Notes: generated from the sequence alone by a model not told the origin. A DNA stretch of 55,467 nucleotides from an uncultured Bacteroidota bacterium (GCA_937871435.1 CALMQM010000124.1:1-55467); one strand, 5' to 3'; positions 36,608 to 47,706 are shown, numbered from the stretch's first letter. Numbers and translations: made by a program.

Positions 36608-36639
36608 GTTATTCTTCTAGATAAGTTATGGACGTTTTA

Positions 36640-36700
36640 ATTGATGATTGCTGATTGTAGATTTTGAATTGCTGATTTTGGATTGCTGATTGTTGATGTA
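36640..36700. repeat. ATTGCTGATT repeats between atpD and atpC
   Basis: Three copies of ATTGCTGATT at 36647-36656, 36668-36677 and 36682-36691 inside a low-complexity run of GATT-type words. No gene or stem explains them. Confidence 0.6.
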
Positions 36701-36759
36701 TAAACTTTGAATTATTCCAAACTCTAAGCACTTAGCACTAACCACCAACCACCAACCAA

Positions 36760-38292
<1,533 letters not shown>

Positions 38293-38536
38293 TTATTTTG
38301 AGAGCGCAAAAGTACTCCTTTTTTTGAAAAAATCCGGACCTGTTAGTAAATTCCTGTATAAAATTACGGTCATATTTGGAAAATAAAATATTGAAAATCA
38401 ATTATATATATTAACAACATGTTGCTGCTTTTTCGTTCAGAATTAAAGCTGGAATTATCCCTGAAATTGAACAAAATTGAACCGGTGCATTTTATATCTC
38501 TTTGAATGAATGTAGCCAGACTCGGCTCATGTCGCA

Positions 38537-38544
38537 TACATTTG
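38537..38544 (+). promoter_or_regulatory. -7 box just before murF
   Basis: TACATTTG, an exact TAnnTTTG match, ends four bases before the ATG at 38549. If used, the mRNA would start at or next to the start codon. Confidence 0.55.
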
Positions 38545-38548
38545 CAAT

Positions 38549-39850
38549 ATGACGTCCATCGAAGAACTCTATGCCTTGTTTTTACAACATCCTCAGGTGT
38601 GTACAGACAGCAGGGCCATTATTCCGGGGTCCATTTTTTTCGCACTGAAAGGTCCGAGCTTTAATGGGAACACTTTCGCAGAACAGGCATTGAGCCTCGG
38701 CGCAGCCTATGCTGTAGTTGATGAAGATGCTTACGCTAAAAATCCTCGTTGTCTGCTGGTGAAAGATGGACTTGCAGCCTTGCAACAACTTGCGAATTAT
38801 CACCGACATCAGTTGAAAATTCCTGTTCTTGCAATTACCGGTTCGAATGGGAAAACTACTACAAAAGAATTGGTGCGAGCTGTTCTTGCAAAAAGATACA
38901 GGACTCTCGCAACAAAAGGTAATCTGAACAACCATATCGGAGTTCCGCTTACGCTTCTTTCAATCACAAATGAAATAGAATTTGCTGTGATTGAAATGGG
39001 AGCCAATCATCAGCATGAGATAGAAGCGTATTGTAAGATTGCTGAACCACATTATGGATTAATCACCAATGTTGGCAAAGCTCATCTGGAAGGTTTTGGG
39101 GGTTTCGAAGGAGTGAAGAAAGGGAAAGGGGAATTGTATGAATGGATTGCTCAGCAGGCAAAGCCGGTATTTCTCAATGGGAATAATTCCATTCTTTCGG
39201 AAATGGCCAAAGAGCACAAAGTACAATATCAGGTGATTTATGGTACCGATTCCAATTTTGATTGTTGCGGTGAATTGGTCAGTGATTCTCCTGCTCTTGA
39301 AGTGAAATGGAAACAGGGTGAACATTCAGGACATATCCATTCGCAACTTATCGGCAGATATAATTTTGAAAATGTGCTCGCAGCTATTTGTATCGGTAAC
39401 TATTTCGGCGTGGAGGCACATGATATCGATGAAGCAATTGCGGCTTATGTCCCGGATAACAGCAGGTCACAGGTGATCACCAAAGGTACGAACACCATTA
39501 TTCTTGATGCATATAATGCCAATCCTACAAGTATGGAAGCGGCCTTGAAAAATTTTGCTTCACTTTCTTCCTCACATAAAATTATTTGTATTGGTGATAT
39601 GGCTGAACTCGGTGAGGAAACAACAAAAGAACATGGTCGAATAGTTGAGATGCTGAAAAACATTCCTAACGAACAAATAATTTTAGTCGGCAAAAACTTC
39701 GGAGTTTATTCCGGACAAATCCCCTGTCTGCATTTCGAAACATCAGACAAAGCGGCGGACTGGGTGAAAAAACATCCGTTTAGCAACAAGAATATTCTCA
39801 TCAAAGGTTCGAGAAGTACACGGATGGAAAAAATCCTGGATTCTATCTGA
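38549..39850 (+). CDS. murF: UDP-MurNAc-tripeptide--D-Ala-D-Ala ligase
   Basis: Last cytoplasmic step of peptidoglycan precursor synthesis. The 433-residue protein has the Mur ligase domains: TDSRAIIPGSIFFALKGPSF, the ATP loop ITGSNGKTTTKELV, GNLNNHIGVPLTLLS, EMGANHQHEI and LDAYNANPTSMEAAL. No other mur gene is adjacent. Its stop TGA abuts the stop of wzc on the other strand. Confidence 0.95.
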   Translation: MTSIEELYALFLQHPQVCTDSRAIIPGSIFFALKGPSFNGNTFAEQALSLGAAYAVVDEDAYAKNPRCLLVKDGLAALQQLANYHRHQLKIPVLAITGSNGKTTTKELVRAVLAKRYRTLATKGNLNNHIGVPLTLLSITNEIEFAVIEMGANHQHEIEAYCKIAEPHYGLITNVGKAHLEGFGGFEGVKKGKGELYEWIAQQAKPVFLNGNNSILSEMAKEHKVQYQVIYGTDSNFDCCGELVSDSPALEVKWKQGEHSGHIHSQLIGRYNFENVLAAICIGNYFGVEAHDIDEAIAAYVPDNSRSQVITKGTNTIILDAYNANPTSMEAALKNFASLSSSHKIICIGDMAELGEETTKEHGRIVEMLKNIPNEQIILVGKNFGVYSGQIPCLHFETSDKAADWVKKHPFSNKNILIKGSRSTRMEKILDSI

Positions 39851-42238
39851 TCAGGAACGCGAGCTCTTTGTGAACCGGCTGAACATTCCTTTTTTCGAAT
39901 GCTCCTCATCATAATAACCATGTCCATAATAGCCATAGCTATATCCATAACCATAACCATAATGATGATTTGTACCCGCGTCATTCAATAACACACAAAG
40001 ATTTTTCACTTTTCCCTGAGTGTAATACTCATTGATGGTTTTCATATATTCCTTCTTCGAATAATTTTCACGAAGAATAAAAATATTAATATCCGATAAA
40101 TTCATCAGCATCATCGCATCACTTACAATGCCAACCGGAGGTGTGTCAATAATGATGTAATCGTATTTACTTCGCAATTCATCCAGTAATAAATTCGTTT
40201 CTTTTTTAGCAAGCAACTCAGCAGGATTCGGTGGAATAGGTCCGGAAGGAATGATATCAAGATTTTCAACGGAAGTTCGCTGAATCACTTCTTCCAGTTT
40301 TGCTTTGCCAATCAGGTAGGTACTTACTCCAATATCATTTTTTATTCCAAGATCCTGCACCAATTGCGGTTTGCGTAAATCCATTCCCACAATAATCACC
40401 TTGTGGTGTTGCAATGATAATACCGCTGCCAGGTTCAGACTGGAAAATGATTTTCCTTCACCACCAACCGAAGAAGTGATCAGGACAATTTTATGTTGAT
40501 CTGCCAGCCCGAAAAACATGAGATTTGCCCGGATGGAACGGAATGCTTCCGTAATCGACGACTTGGGTTTACTGGATACAACCAGTCTTTCTCCGGTGTT
40601 ATGATGACCAACCACTCCGATGATCGGAATTTTGCTCATCTTTTCAATGTCCTCTTTGTTGCTGATTGTATTCTTGATATAGCCTTGGAGGATGATCAGG
40701 ATAACAGGCACAATGAGTGCCAGCATCAGCGTGATGATAATGACAGCCTTTGTATTCGGGATTACAGGAATATCATTGATACTTGCTTCATCCAATACCT
40801 TGTTGTCAGATACTGCTGTGGCTTTGGCAATACCTGTTTCAGCTTTCTTCTGTAATAAATACAGGTAAATATTTTCGTTGACGCTGAAGTTCCTTTGTAT
40901 GCCGAGAAGTTCTCTTTCGATATTCGGTATTTTCCTGATGCTTCCTTCGTAGCGAACCAACTCCGAGTTGATGCTGGATAAATTTACCTTCGTGACATTT
41001 CTCAGATTGTTGATATTCTCAACAAGTGTTTTCTTCGTCTGTTCTATTTGCTGATCTATCACCTTGATAGCCGGAGATTGCATGCTACTGCCATAGGCCA
41101 GGCTTTTTCTCTTGCTTTGTAATTCTTTCAGTTTAGTGATAAGGTCAATCAGTAATGGATCCGGATTGCCTAAGCTGCTTGGGGCAAATTCCTCTATGTC
41201 TCTGTTGTTGGTTACGTAGGAGTAGAGATAATCCAATGACTTGAGTTCAATTTCCGCTTTTACACGATCCTGATCAATATTGGTAACGCGTTCGAGATAT
41301 GCTTTCGACTCCTCACTCAAATCAACTGTGCCTTTTTGTTCTTTGAATTTCTGCAATTCAAGTTCTGTCGCGTTGAGTGTTTTGCTGATTTCTTCCAGCT
41401 GTTGATCAACAAACTTTAACGTCAATCCTGCAACAGATGATTTGTCTTTCACATCCCTGTTGATATACACTTTTCCAAGTGTATTGAGGAAATCAGTCGC
41501 CCGCTCCCGTATTTTATCCTGCACAGAAATTTCAACGATAGTCGCGTCTTTGTTTTGAGGTTCCGCTTTCATTTTTTCCTGATAAAATGCAATCATTTTA
41601 TTCATGGAATTGATTGTGAAAACAAAATCTTCATCTGAAACCGCATTTATTGCTGAATCATTTTTTACTACAATAATTGTAAAATATGGACTACGAATTT
41701 CTTCTCCGTAATGGTGTACTTCAGAATAAGAATATCCATTGAGAATGTGATTGTCGGCATCGAGTTCCAGCTTGAAGGAATTGCTATCAAGGAAATTGAT
41801 GTGGAAATACTCATCGTAAATCCCTTCTGTCATTCGAACAGGCCTGACAAGAAAAGGCTGGTTTTTATAGAGCGGATACTTGAAAAAAGTTGATTTGCCG
41901 TAATAACTCACCCCAAGATTCAATTCGTTAATTGTTTCTTCGAGAACGGAGCGCGACTTCAGAATTCCGATTTCTGTGGCTATGTTCTTGGTATTACCAA
42001 AAAGGTCGCCGGTCAGAAAGTCTTCAATATTGTTGGATGTATTCTTTGTATCCTTTACCAGTACACTCGAGCGTGCTTCAAATACAGGGAGAGTAAATCG
42101 GATGTATAAAAAAGCGCCGATACAAAAGAGTACAGCGGAGATGAGGAAGTAATGCCATTTTCTCCGCATGTTGTAAAACAACAGACGCAAATCAATTTCA
42201 TCGTCATTGCGGCGTTGTGCTCCTTCTGTTGTACGCAT
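39851..42238 (-). CDS. wzc: Wzc-type polysaccharide tyrosine autokinase
   Basis: Inner-membrane copolymerase and BY-kinase of 795 residues. It has a first membrane helix at about 33-52, a long coiled-coil-rich periplasmic domain (about 260-480), a second helix at about 510-530, and a C-terminal kinase domain: Walker A VGGEGKS near 592-598, IIVGMDLRKPQL, and IIIDTPPVGIVSDA. The last 45 residues form a tyrosine and glycine rich tail (YGYGYGYSYGYYGHGYYDEE), the likely autophosphorylation cluster. Partner of the exporter upstream, three bases away. Confidence 0.93.
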   Translation of the reverse strand: MRTTEGAQRRNDDEIDLRLLFYNMRRKWHYFLISAVLFCIGAFLYIRFTLPVFEARSSVLVKDTKNTSNNIEDFLTGDLFGNTKNIATEIGILKSRSVLEETINELNLGVSYYGKSTFFKYPLYKNQPFLVRPVRMTEGIYDEYFHINFLDSNSFKLELDADNHILNGYSYSEVHHYGEEIRSPYFTIIVVKNDSAINAVSDEDFVFTINSMNKMIAFYQEKMKAEPQNKDATIVEISVQDKIRERATDFLNTLGKVYINRDVKDKSSVAGLTLKFVDQQLEEISKTLNATELELQKFKEQKGTVDLSEESKAYLERVTNIDQDRVKAEIELKSLDYLYSYVTNNRDIEEFAPSSLGNPDPLLIDLITKLKELQSKRKSLAYGSSMQSPAIKVIDQQIEQTKKTLVENINNLRNVTKVNLSSINSELVRYEGSIRKIPNIERELLGIQRNFSVNENIYLYLLQKKAETGIAKATAVSDNKVLDEASINDIPVIPNTKAVIIITLMLALIVPVILIILQGYIKNTISNKEDIEKMSKIPIIGVVGHHNTGERLVVSSKPKSSITEAFRSIRANLMFFGLADQHKIVLITSSVGGEGKSFSSLNLAAVLSLQHHKVIIVGMDLRKPQLVQDLGIKNDIGVSTYLIGKAKLEEVIQRTSVENLDIIPSGPIPPNPAELLAKKETNLLLDELRSKYDYIIIDTPPVGIVSDAMMLMNLSDINIFILRENYSKKEYMKTINEYYTQGKVKNLCVLLNDAGTNHHYGYGYGYSYGYYGHGYYDEEHSKKGMFSRFTKSSRS

Positions 42239-42241
42239 GTC

Positions 42242-43009
42242 TTACTTTGTTTGAGTGATAATAAAAGTGAGTGCAATCACGGCAGTGGTGACAATTGAAG
42301 TGAAAATGGTCACGGAAGGACTGATATTTTGAAATGCTCTGCGTTTCAGCGGCTGAACATATACGATATCATCAGGATGCAGGTAATAGGTTTCAGCAGA
42401 CAGACTGGCCGCGCTGCTCAAATCAAGATAAAAATCTTTTGTCTGTTGATTTTCTTCACGAATTATTCTGACATGCTGACGATCGCCATAAATACTCAGA
42501 TCGCCGGCCATTCCTAATACTTCCGGAAGAGTCACATGTTCATTCAGTATCGGATAAGTTCCCGGTCGGTTGACTTCACCTAATACTGTAACTTTGAAAT
42601 TTAATTTTTTCAATGTAACAATCGGGTCTTCCATGAAGTCTTTGAATTTCTGTTCGAGCAACTGCGTTGCTTCGGAAATTGTTTTTCCGGTCAATGTAAC
42701 CGAACCCACAAGAGGTAATTTTACTTCTCCACGTTCATTAACCACATACCCTTTTTCATAAGCTGAACGGTTATCACTGGAAGGTTTGTCTGCAGGAACT
42801 GACAGATAAGGATAAGCCTCGGTGTTTATTGTGAAAACGTTGATGGATAAAATGTCACCGGGATAAATCCGCAGTTTGTATGCATCAGATTCTTTCAAAG
42901 AGGGAATTGCACCCTGAAAGTAAATGAGCTTTTTTTGTGACGTGCAGCCGGCCAGCACACTGATGGCAATAATTAAAAAGATGTGCAGAGTATAACGGTA
43001 CATCGACAA
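42242..43009 (-). CDS. wza: Wza-like polysaccharide export lipoprotein
   Basis: Outer-membrane polysaccharide channel of 255 residues. A lipoprotein signal (IISVLAGC-like, Cys about 22) precedes a Poly_export domain (YPGDILSINVF, about 48-150), an SLBB domain (VTVLGEVNRPGTYPI, about 165-215) and one C-terminal membrane segment (TIFTSIVTTAVIALTFII), the usual alpha-helix of such channels. No glycosyltransferases or Wzx/Wzy are in the window. Confidence 0.9.
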   Translation of the reverse strand: MSMYRYTLHIFLIIAISVLAGCTSQKKLIYFQGAIPSLKESDAYKLRIYPGDILSINVFTINTEAYPYLSVPADKPSSDNRSAYEKGYVVNERGEVKLPLVGSVTLTGKTISEATQLLEQKFKDFMEDPIVTLKKLNFKVTVLGEVNRPGTYPILNEHVTLPEVLGMAGDLSIYGDRQHVRIIREENQQTKDFYLDLSSAASLSAETYYLHPDDIVYVQPLKRRAFQNISPSVTIFTSIVTTAVIALTFIITQTK

Positions 43010-43027
43010 AGGTTGTATGAATAAAAA

Positions 43028-44170
43028 TTATTTTCCGAGGATGGAACGGGAAATCACAATTTTCTGAACTTCTGAAGTTCCTTCGTAAATCTGAGTGATT
43101 TTCGCGTCGCGCATGAGACGTTCGACATGGAATTCTTTCACAAATCCGTATCCTCCGTGAATTTGAACAGCTTCAACTGTTGTTTCCATTGCTACTCTTG
43201 AAGCGAACAATTTGGCCATTGAAGAAGAAAGTCCGTAGTCCAGATGTTGGTCTTTCATCCAGGCAGCTTTCAGGCACAGCAAGCGGGCAGCTTCAATTTC
43301 TGTTGCCATATCTGCCAGTTTGAATTGAATAGCCTGGTGTTGTGAAATCGGAACTCCGAATGCTTTTCTCTCTTTGCTGTATTGAAGAGCGAGTTCATAA
43401 GCGCCGGATGCAATGCCAAGTGCTTGTGACGCGATACCGATTCTTCCACCGGTGAGAGTTTTCATAGCGAATTTAAAACCAAATCCATCTTCACCAATGC
43501 GGTTTTGTTTTGGAACTTTCACATCGGTAAACATCAATGAATGTGTATCACTTCCACGAATACCTAACTTATTTTCTTTCGGTCCCACAGTAAACCCTGG
43601 CATACCTTTTTCTACAATCAACGCGTTAATTCCTTTGTGACCTTTTGCAACATCTGTTTGTGCAATCACAAGATATACGGATGCTGTTGATCCATTCGTG
43701 ATCCAGTTCTTTGTACCGTTCAATACATAATGATCTCCCGCATCGATGGCGGTTGTATGTTGTGAGGTAGCATCAGAGCCTGCTTCTGGCTCTGACAAAC
43801 AAAATGCACCAATGATTTCTCCTTTAGCCAGAGGAACAAGGTATTTTTGTTTTTGTTCTTCTGTTCCGAAGTTTTCGAGTCCCCAACAAACCAATGAATT
43901 GTTCACTGACATGACAACTGAGGCGGAAGCATCTACTTTGGAAATTTCTTCCATTGCGAGCACATAACTTATGGTATCCATTCCGCCACCACCGTATTTT
44001 GGATCTACCATCATTCCAAGAAATCCAAGCTCTCCCATTTTTCGGATTTGTTCAGCAGGAAATTTTTGGTGTTCATCTCTTTCAATTACACCCGGTTTCA
44101 AATCGTTCTGGGCAAAATCGCGTGCCGCTTTTTGGATCATCAGGTGTTCTTCACTCAATTCGAAATTCAT
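43028..44170 (-). CDS. Acyl-CoA dehydrogenase
   Basis: FAD-dependent enzyme introducing a double bond in acyl-CoA, 380 residues from Met 44170 (MNFELSEEHLMIQKAARDFA). Motifs: CLSEPEAGSDA, NGTKNWITNG, QAIQFKLADMATEIEAARLL, IHGGYGFVKEFHVERLMRDA and IYEGTSEVQKIVISRSI with the family's catalytic Glu. It resembles short-chain (butyryl-CoA) types. The longer frame from 44368 adds 66 unlikely residues. It precedes wza by 18 bases on the same strand, though the roles do not match. Confidence 0.92.
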   Translation of the reverse strand: MNFELSEEHLMIQKAARDFAQNDLKPGVIERDEHQKFPAEQIRKMGELGFLGMMVDPKYGGGGMDTISYVLAMEEISKVDASASVVMSVNNSLVCWGLENFGTEEQKQKYLVPLAKGEIIGAFCLSEPEAGSDATSQHTTAIDAGDHYVLNGTKNWITNGSTASVYLVIAQTDVAKGHKGINALIVEKGMPGFTVGPKENKLGIRGSDTHSLMFTDVKVPKQNRIGEDGFGFKFAMKTLTGGRIGIASQALGIASGAYELALQYSKERKAFGVPISQHQAIQFKLADMATEIEAARLLCLKAAWMKDQHLDYGLSSSMAKLFASRVAMETTVEAVQIHGGYGFVKEFHVERLMRDAKITQIYEGTSEVQKIVISRSILGK

Positions 44171-44282
44171 ATTCGTGTGCTTTTGTTGAAATGTTTCCTG
44201 TTTTTCAGGATTCCGGGAGGATTTGTTACTTTTATTTGAGCGAACAAACCTACACGATTTGCACGTGATTCCCAAAGGAAAA

Positions 44283-45767
44283 ATGACCTTCAGTCTGAGC
44301 GCGACATTTGCAAGTAACTGTCTGAATTTCTGTAATAAAGAGAAAGTCGCATCACGTTTGCGTATCACTTTTTTAACTGGAATCCATATCTTTTTTTCAA
44401 TCGGGATACTGATCTCAAATGGATTCGCGCAAACAAGCTTTGAACGCTCGCTCGATGTGATTTCCGGAGCAGCTCATACCGGAATAAAAGGAATGGAATT
44501 GCCGGATAGTTCATTGCTTGTTGTCGGATGTGTTGCCGACAGTAGTACACGACAGAAAATTTGCCTGCTCTGGACTAATCCTTATGGTGACACTTTGCGA
44601 AGTGTGAAACTGCAACCTCCTACATTACGTGAAAAAGCCTACGATGCGTTACATAAAGTATCCGGAGAAATAGTTGTTGCAGGTAGTGCTGAAGATAGTA
44701 CCAGCAGTGATGCATTGGTCATGCAACTGGATGCCGCAGGAAATATTTTGTGGAGACATCAGCAGGGAACTTCTCTAAGCAATGAACGCTTCAATTCTTT
44801 ATCACAAACTCAATCAGGAAATATAGTTGCAGCAGGAAGAGCGGTCAGAATTCAGACCAACAGTTATTATCTGAAGGCGGAATTGCTACAATCCACCGGG
44901 GTGGTATCCTGGTCAAAGGAGTGGAGGACCCGACTCGGCGAAATTAATTCGGTAATGGAATCACCTGACAGTTCTGTTTTTTTCTGCGGTTACCTGCTTG
45001 ATTTCGGTGATACAAGCGGATCTATGTTTCTCATGAAAGTAAATGCCGCAGGTGATTCACTCTGGACAAAAAAATATTTTGGTTCAGGATGGGCTACAGG
45101 AAATTCCATTCTGATTTTACCGGATGGATTATTAATTGCCGGAGCAACTTCATATTCTTCTCTTTTAGCCGGCGATCATTTTTTAGTAAGAACAAATTTT
45201 AACGGTGATACACTGTGGACCAGGCGAATTGGTTCGGTTAATGCCGATGAAAAAATAGTTGATGTAGCCGGTACTCCTGACAACTGTTACATTTTATGTG
45301 GCAATGCTCAATCTAATCTTGAATTGATTAAAACGGATACTTTGGGGAATGCCGAATGGATCCATGATTACAATTCCGGTGATGCTCTTGCTAAAAGTGT
45401 CTGTTCAACACGCGACTCAGGGTATTTTGCTGTTGGTAGTTCCGGATTGTCGACCGGCTTACCCTTTTTCTATCTGGTGAAAACCGATGCGAACGGAGGT
45501 ATTTTATTAGGCGGAACCTTAACAGAACAACGACCCAATGAAATCCGGTTCTACCCGAATCCTTCCAATGGTCATCTTCATTTTATGCCGGCAGAATTAT
45601 TTTCAATGGAAGTGAGAGATGTGAGTGGAAAATTAATTTATCGTCGGGATAAATGCAGTGATGCGATCGATCTGACATTTCTTGCTTCCGGAGCATATTT
45701 CCTTTTTGCAAGATCATCGAATGGAGATTTTATGCAGGGCAAGCTTCTTCTTTCCACAGAAAGATAA
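44283..45767 (+). CDS. T9SS-sorted repeat protein
   Basis: From Met 44283 it has 494 residues. A hydrophobic signal segment lies further in than usual (about residues 24-46, FLTGIHIFFSIGILISNGFAQ), so the real start may be a later non-ATG codon. The body has propeller-type repeats (GMELPDSSLLVVGCV, VMQLDAAGNILWRHQQG, FLVRTNFNGDTLWTRRIG). The end is a type A sorting domain: FYPNPSNGHLHFM, MEVRDVSGKLIYRRD and LASGAYFLFARS. Function unknown. A longer frame begins at 44223 on the same strand. Confidence 0.8.
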   Translation: MTFSLSATFASNCLNFCNKEKVASRLRITFLTGIHIFFSIGILISNGFAQTSFERSLDVISGAAHTGIKGMELPDSSLLVVGCVADSSTRQKICLLWTNPYGDTLRSVKLQPPTLREKAYDALHKVSGEIVVAGSAEDSTSSDALVMQLDAAGNILWRHQQGTSLSNERFNSLSQTQSGNIVAAGRAVRIQTNSYYLKAELLQSTGVVSWSKEWRTRLGEINSVMESPDSSVFFCGYLLDFGDTSGSMFLMKVNAAGDSLWTKKYFGSGWATGNSILILPDGLLIAGATSYSSLLAGDHFLVRTNFNGDTLWTRRIGSVNADEKIVDVAGTPDNCYILCGNAQSNLELIKTDTLGNAEWIHDYNSGDALAKSVCSTRDSGYFAVGSSGLSTGLPFFYLVKTDANGGILLGGTLTEQRPNEIRFYPNPSNGHLHFMPAELFSMEVRDVSGKLIYRRDKCSDAIDLTFLASGAYFLFARSSNGDFMQGKLLLSTER

Positions 45768-45791
45768 TTCAAAAAGACAAAAGGATCCTTG

Positions 45792-46853
45792 ATGGAAAGT
45801 TATTCAGTACTCGGAATCATGTCAGGAACTTCCCTCGATGGAGTAGATCTGGCTTTATGTCATTTCGAAAATAATTCCGAAGGATGGAGCTTCAGAATCA
45901 GTTACGCTGAAACGATAGCCTATTCAGATGAATGGAAGAAACGTCTGCTTTCGCTTCCTGTGAGTTCTGCGGAAATATTTGTACAAACGGATGCGATGCT
46001 TGGAAAATTATTTGGAGAAATGGTGAAGAATTTTTGCACTAAAAATAAATTGAATCCTGATTATATTTCTTCTCATGGTCATACGATTTTTCATCAGCCC
46101 GGTGCCGGATTCACAAGTCAGATCGGAAATGGGGCAATGATAGCTGCAACGTGTGGCTATCCTGTAGTCTGCGATTTCAGGACTCTCGATGTAGCCTTGG
46201 GTGGACAAGGAGCGCCATTGGTTCCAATTGGTGATCAGATGTTATTTTCAGATTATGACTACTGTCTGAATCTTGGTGGCATTGCCAATATTTCATCTAA
46301 TGAGAGTGTGAAGAGAGTCGCCTTTGACATCTGTGGATGCAATCAGGTGTTGAATTCATTGGCAAATCGTGTGCATAAAGCATATGATGCAGGAGGAGAA
46401 ATGGCAGCAAAAGGAAAAATCAGGAAAGAACTGCTGGAAAGACTGAATTCTTTGCCCTATTATAGTCAGCCATTTCCAAAGAGTTTGGGCAGAGAAGATA
46501 TGGAGTCAGATATTTTTCCGATGATGGATAAGCCAGGAATACCGCTGGAAGATTTGCTTGCAACCTTCTGTGAACATATAGCGATTCAGATTTCCAACTA
46601 TGTAAAGCCCGGAAAAATGTTGGTGAGTGGAGGAGGAGCATTCAATACATTTTTAATTGAAAGGTTGAGGCATCATTCACTTTCAGAAATAGTTGTTCCC
46701 GATCCGATGATTATCAATTTTAAAGAAGCCTTGATTTTTGCTTTTCTTGGATTGCTTAGATGGACGAATAAAGCGAATAGTTTATCATCAGTTACCGGTG
46801 CCCGACACAATCATTCCGGAGGAGTAATTTGGTTGCCGGGAGTAAGTAAGTAA
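45792..46853 (+). CDS. anmK: Anhydro-N-acetylmuramic acid kinase
   Basis: Recycles peptidoglycan: opens and phosphorylates 1,6-anhydroMurNAc. The 353-residue protein shows GIMSGTSLDGVDLALCH, ISSHGHTIFHQPGAG, GQGAPLVPIGD and VSGGGAFNTFLIERL. Start at ATG 45792; the TTG just before is in frame too. It follows the T9SS gene after 24 bases. MurQ and other recycling genes are elsewhere. Confidence 0.94.
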   Translation: MESYSVLGIMSGTSLDGVDLALCHFENNSEGWSFRISYAETIAYSDEWKKRLLSLPVSSAEIFVQTDAMLGKLFGEMVKNFCTKNKLNPDYISSHGHTIFHQPGAGFTSQIGNGAMIAATCGYPVVCDFRTLDVALGGQGAPLVPIGDQMLFSDYDYCLNLGGIANISSNESVKRVAFDICGCNQVLNSLANRVHKAYDAGGEMAAKGKIRKELLERLNSLPYYSQPFPKSLGREDMESDIFPMMDKPGIPLEDLLATFCEHIAIQISNYVKPGKMLVSGGGAFNTFLIERLRHHSLSEIVVPDPMIINFKEALIFAFLGLLRWTNKANSLSSVTGARHNHSGGVIWLPGVSK

Positions 46854-47052
46854 TCTGTTTTCTTTTTTTAATTATTCTTTGAATCTGCTCGACTGCGATA
46901 GACAGATAATACAGAGTTCGAATACGCATCACATTTTTTTTTAGAATAGAATTACAATTTTTTGATCGAGAAAGCGGGAAGATTGATTTTTATGGTAAAA
47001 AATCTTTTTGATTCTATAAATTGATATTTCATTATTGAACTCTTTGTGAGTT
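46854..47052. other. AT-rich spacer without genes
   Basis: Between anmK and the histone-like gene's terminator. AT-rich, many T runs; no coding frame or stem I can support. Confidence 0.6.
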
Positions 47053-47090
47053 GCAAAAAAAAAGAGCATCCTCATTTGAGAATGCTCTAA
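47053..47090 (-). terminator. Intrinsic terminator after the H1-like gene
   Basis: On the minus strand AGAGCAT-TCTCA-AA-TGAGG-ATGCTCT (47088-47063) is followed by nine T residues. Confidence 0.9.
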
Positions 47091-47164
47091 ATTTTCATTG
47101 GGACAATATTCACCATCTGCGCGCAACAAATTTGCCACAGCAGAACGAAAGAAAATCCCAAATA

Positions 47165-47620
47165 TTAAAAGTCGTCGTCGTCGTCTTCAAAATCGCTCAT
47201 CGGAGCAGGATCGTCAAATCCTTTGATATCCTCTTCCATTGGAAGATCCATATCCTCGTTGCTATCTATATCAACCGGAACGATTGGAGTGATTTCTAAA
47301 ATTTCAGTTTTAGTAATCATTGCTTTTGGTTCTGCAGCTGGTTTAGCTTTTGGTGCTGGTTTTTTAGCGGCAGGTTTTGGAGCAGCTTTAGGTGCAGCTT
47401 TTTTCGCGGCAGGTTTTTTCGCGGCAGCTTTTGTCGCGGCAGCTTTTTTCGGAGCAGGTTTTTTAGCAACTGCTTTTTTCGCAGCAGGTTTCTTCGCAGC
47501 TTTTTTCTTAGGAGCCGGTTTTTTCTTTGCTACTTTTTTAGTTGCTTTTTTAGCAGGAGCTTTTTTCTTAGCTGGTTTTTTTCCAGATGATTTTTTAGCT
47601 GGTTTCTTTTTGGTTGCCAT
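47165..47620 (-). CDS. Histone H1-like PAKKA-repeat protein
   Basis: From Met 47620 it has 151 residues. Residues 1-100 are almost only Lys, Ala and Pro in repeats such as KKPAKKA, AAKKPAAKKA and PAPKAKPAA, as in H1/HctB-like nucleoid proteins. The C-terminal 45 residues are acidic (DSNEDMDLPMEEDIKG then DFEDDDDDF). The basic part should bind DNA. A strong promoter and terminator flank it. The antisense frame across it is an artefact of the repeats. Confidence 0.82.
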   Translation of the reverse strand: MATKKKPAKKSSGKKPAKKKAPAKKATKKVAKKKPAPKKKAAKKPAAKKAVAKKPAPKKAAATKAAAKKPAAKKAAPKAAPKPAAKKPAPKAKPAAEPKAMITKTEILEITPIVPVDIDSNEDMDLPMEEDIKGFDDPAPMSDFEDDDDDF

Positions 47621-47673
47621 GGCTGGTGAATTGAATTTGATTAGACGATGGTGCAATATTAGATGGTGATCTT

Positions 47674-47706
47674 CAAATTTACAATATCAAATGAATTTCT
47701 TCCAAA
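47674..47706 (-). promoter_or_regulatory. Promoter of the H1-like gene
   Basis: On the minus strand TTTG at 47706-47703, 21-base spacer, TAAATTTG at 47681-47674. It matches the consensus exactly. Confidence 0.8.

Noticed and set aside
47223-47669. Long plus-strand frame opposite the H1-like gene, rich in Ala, Phe and Gly
   Set aside because: It is the antisense reading of lysine-alanine repeats; the minus-strand gene has promoter, terminator and family traits.
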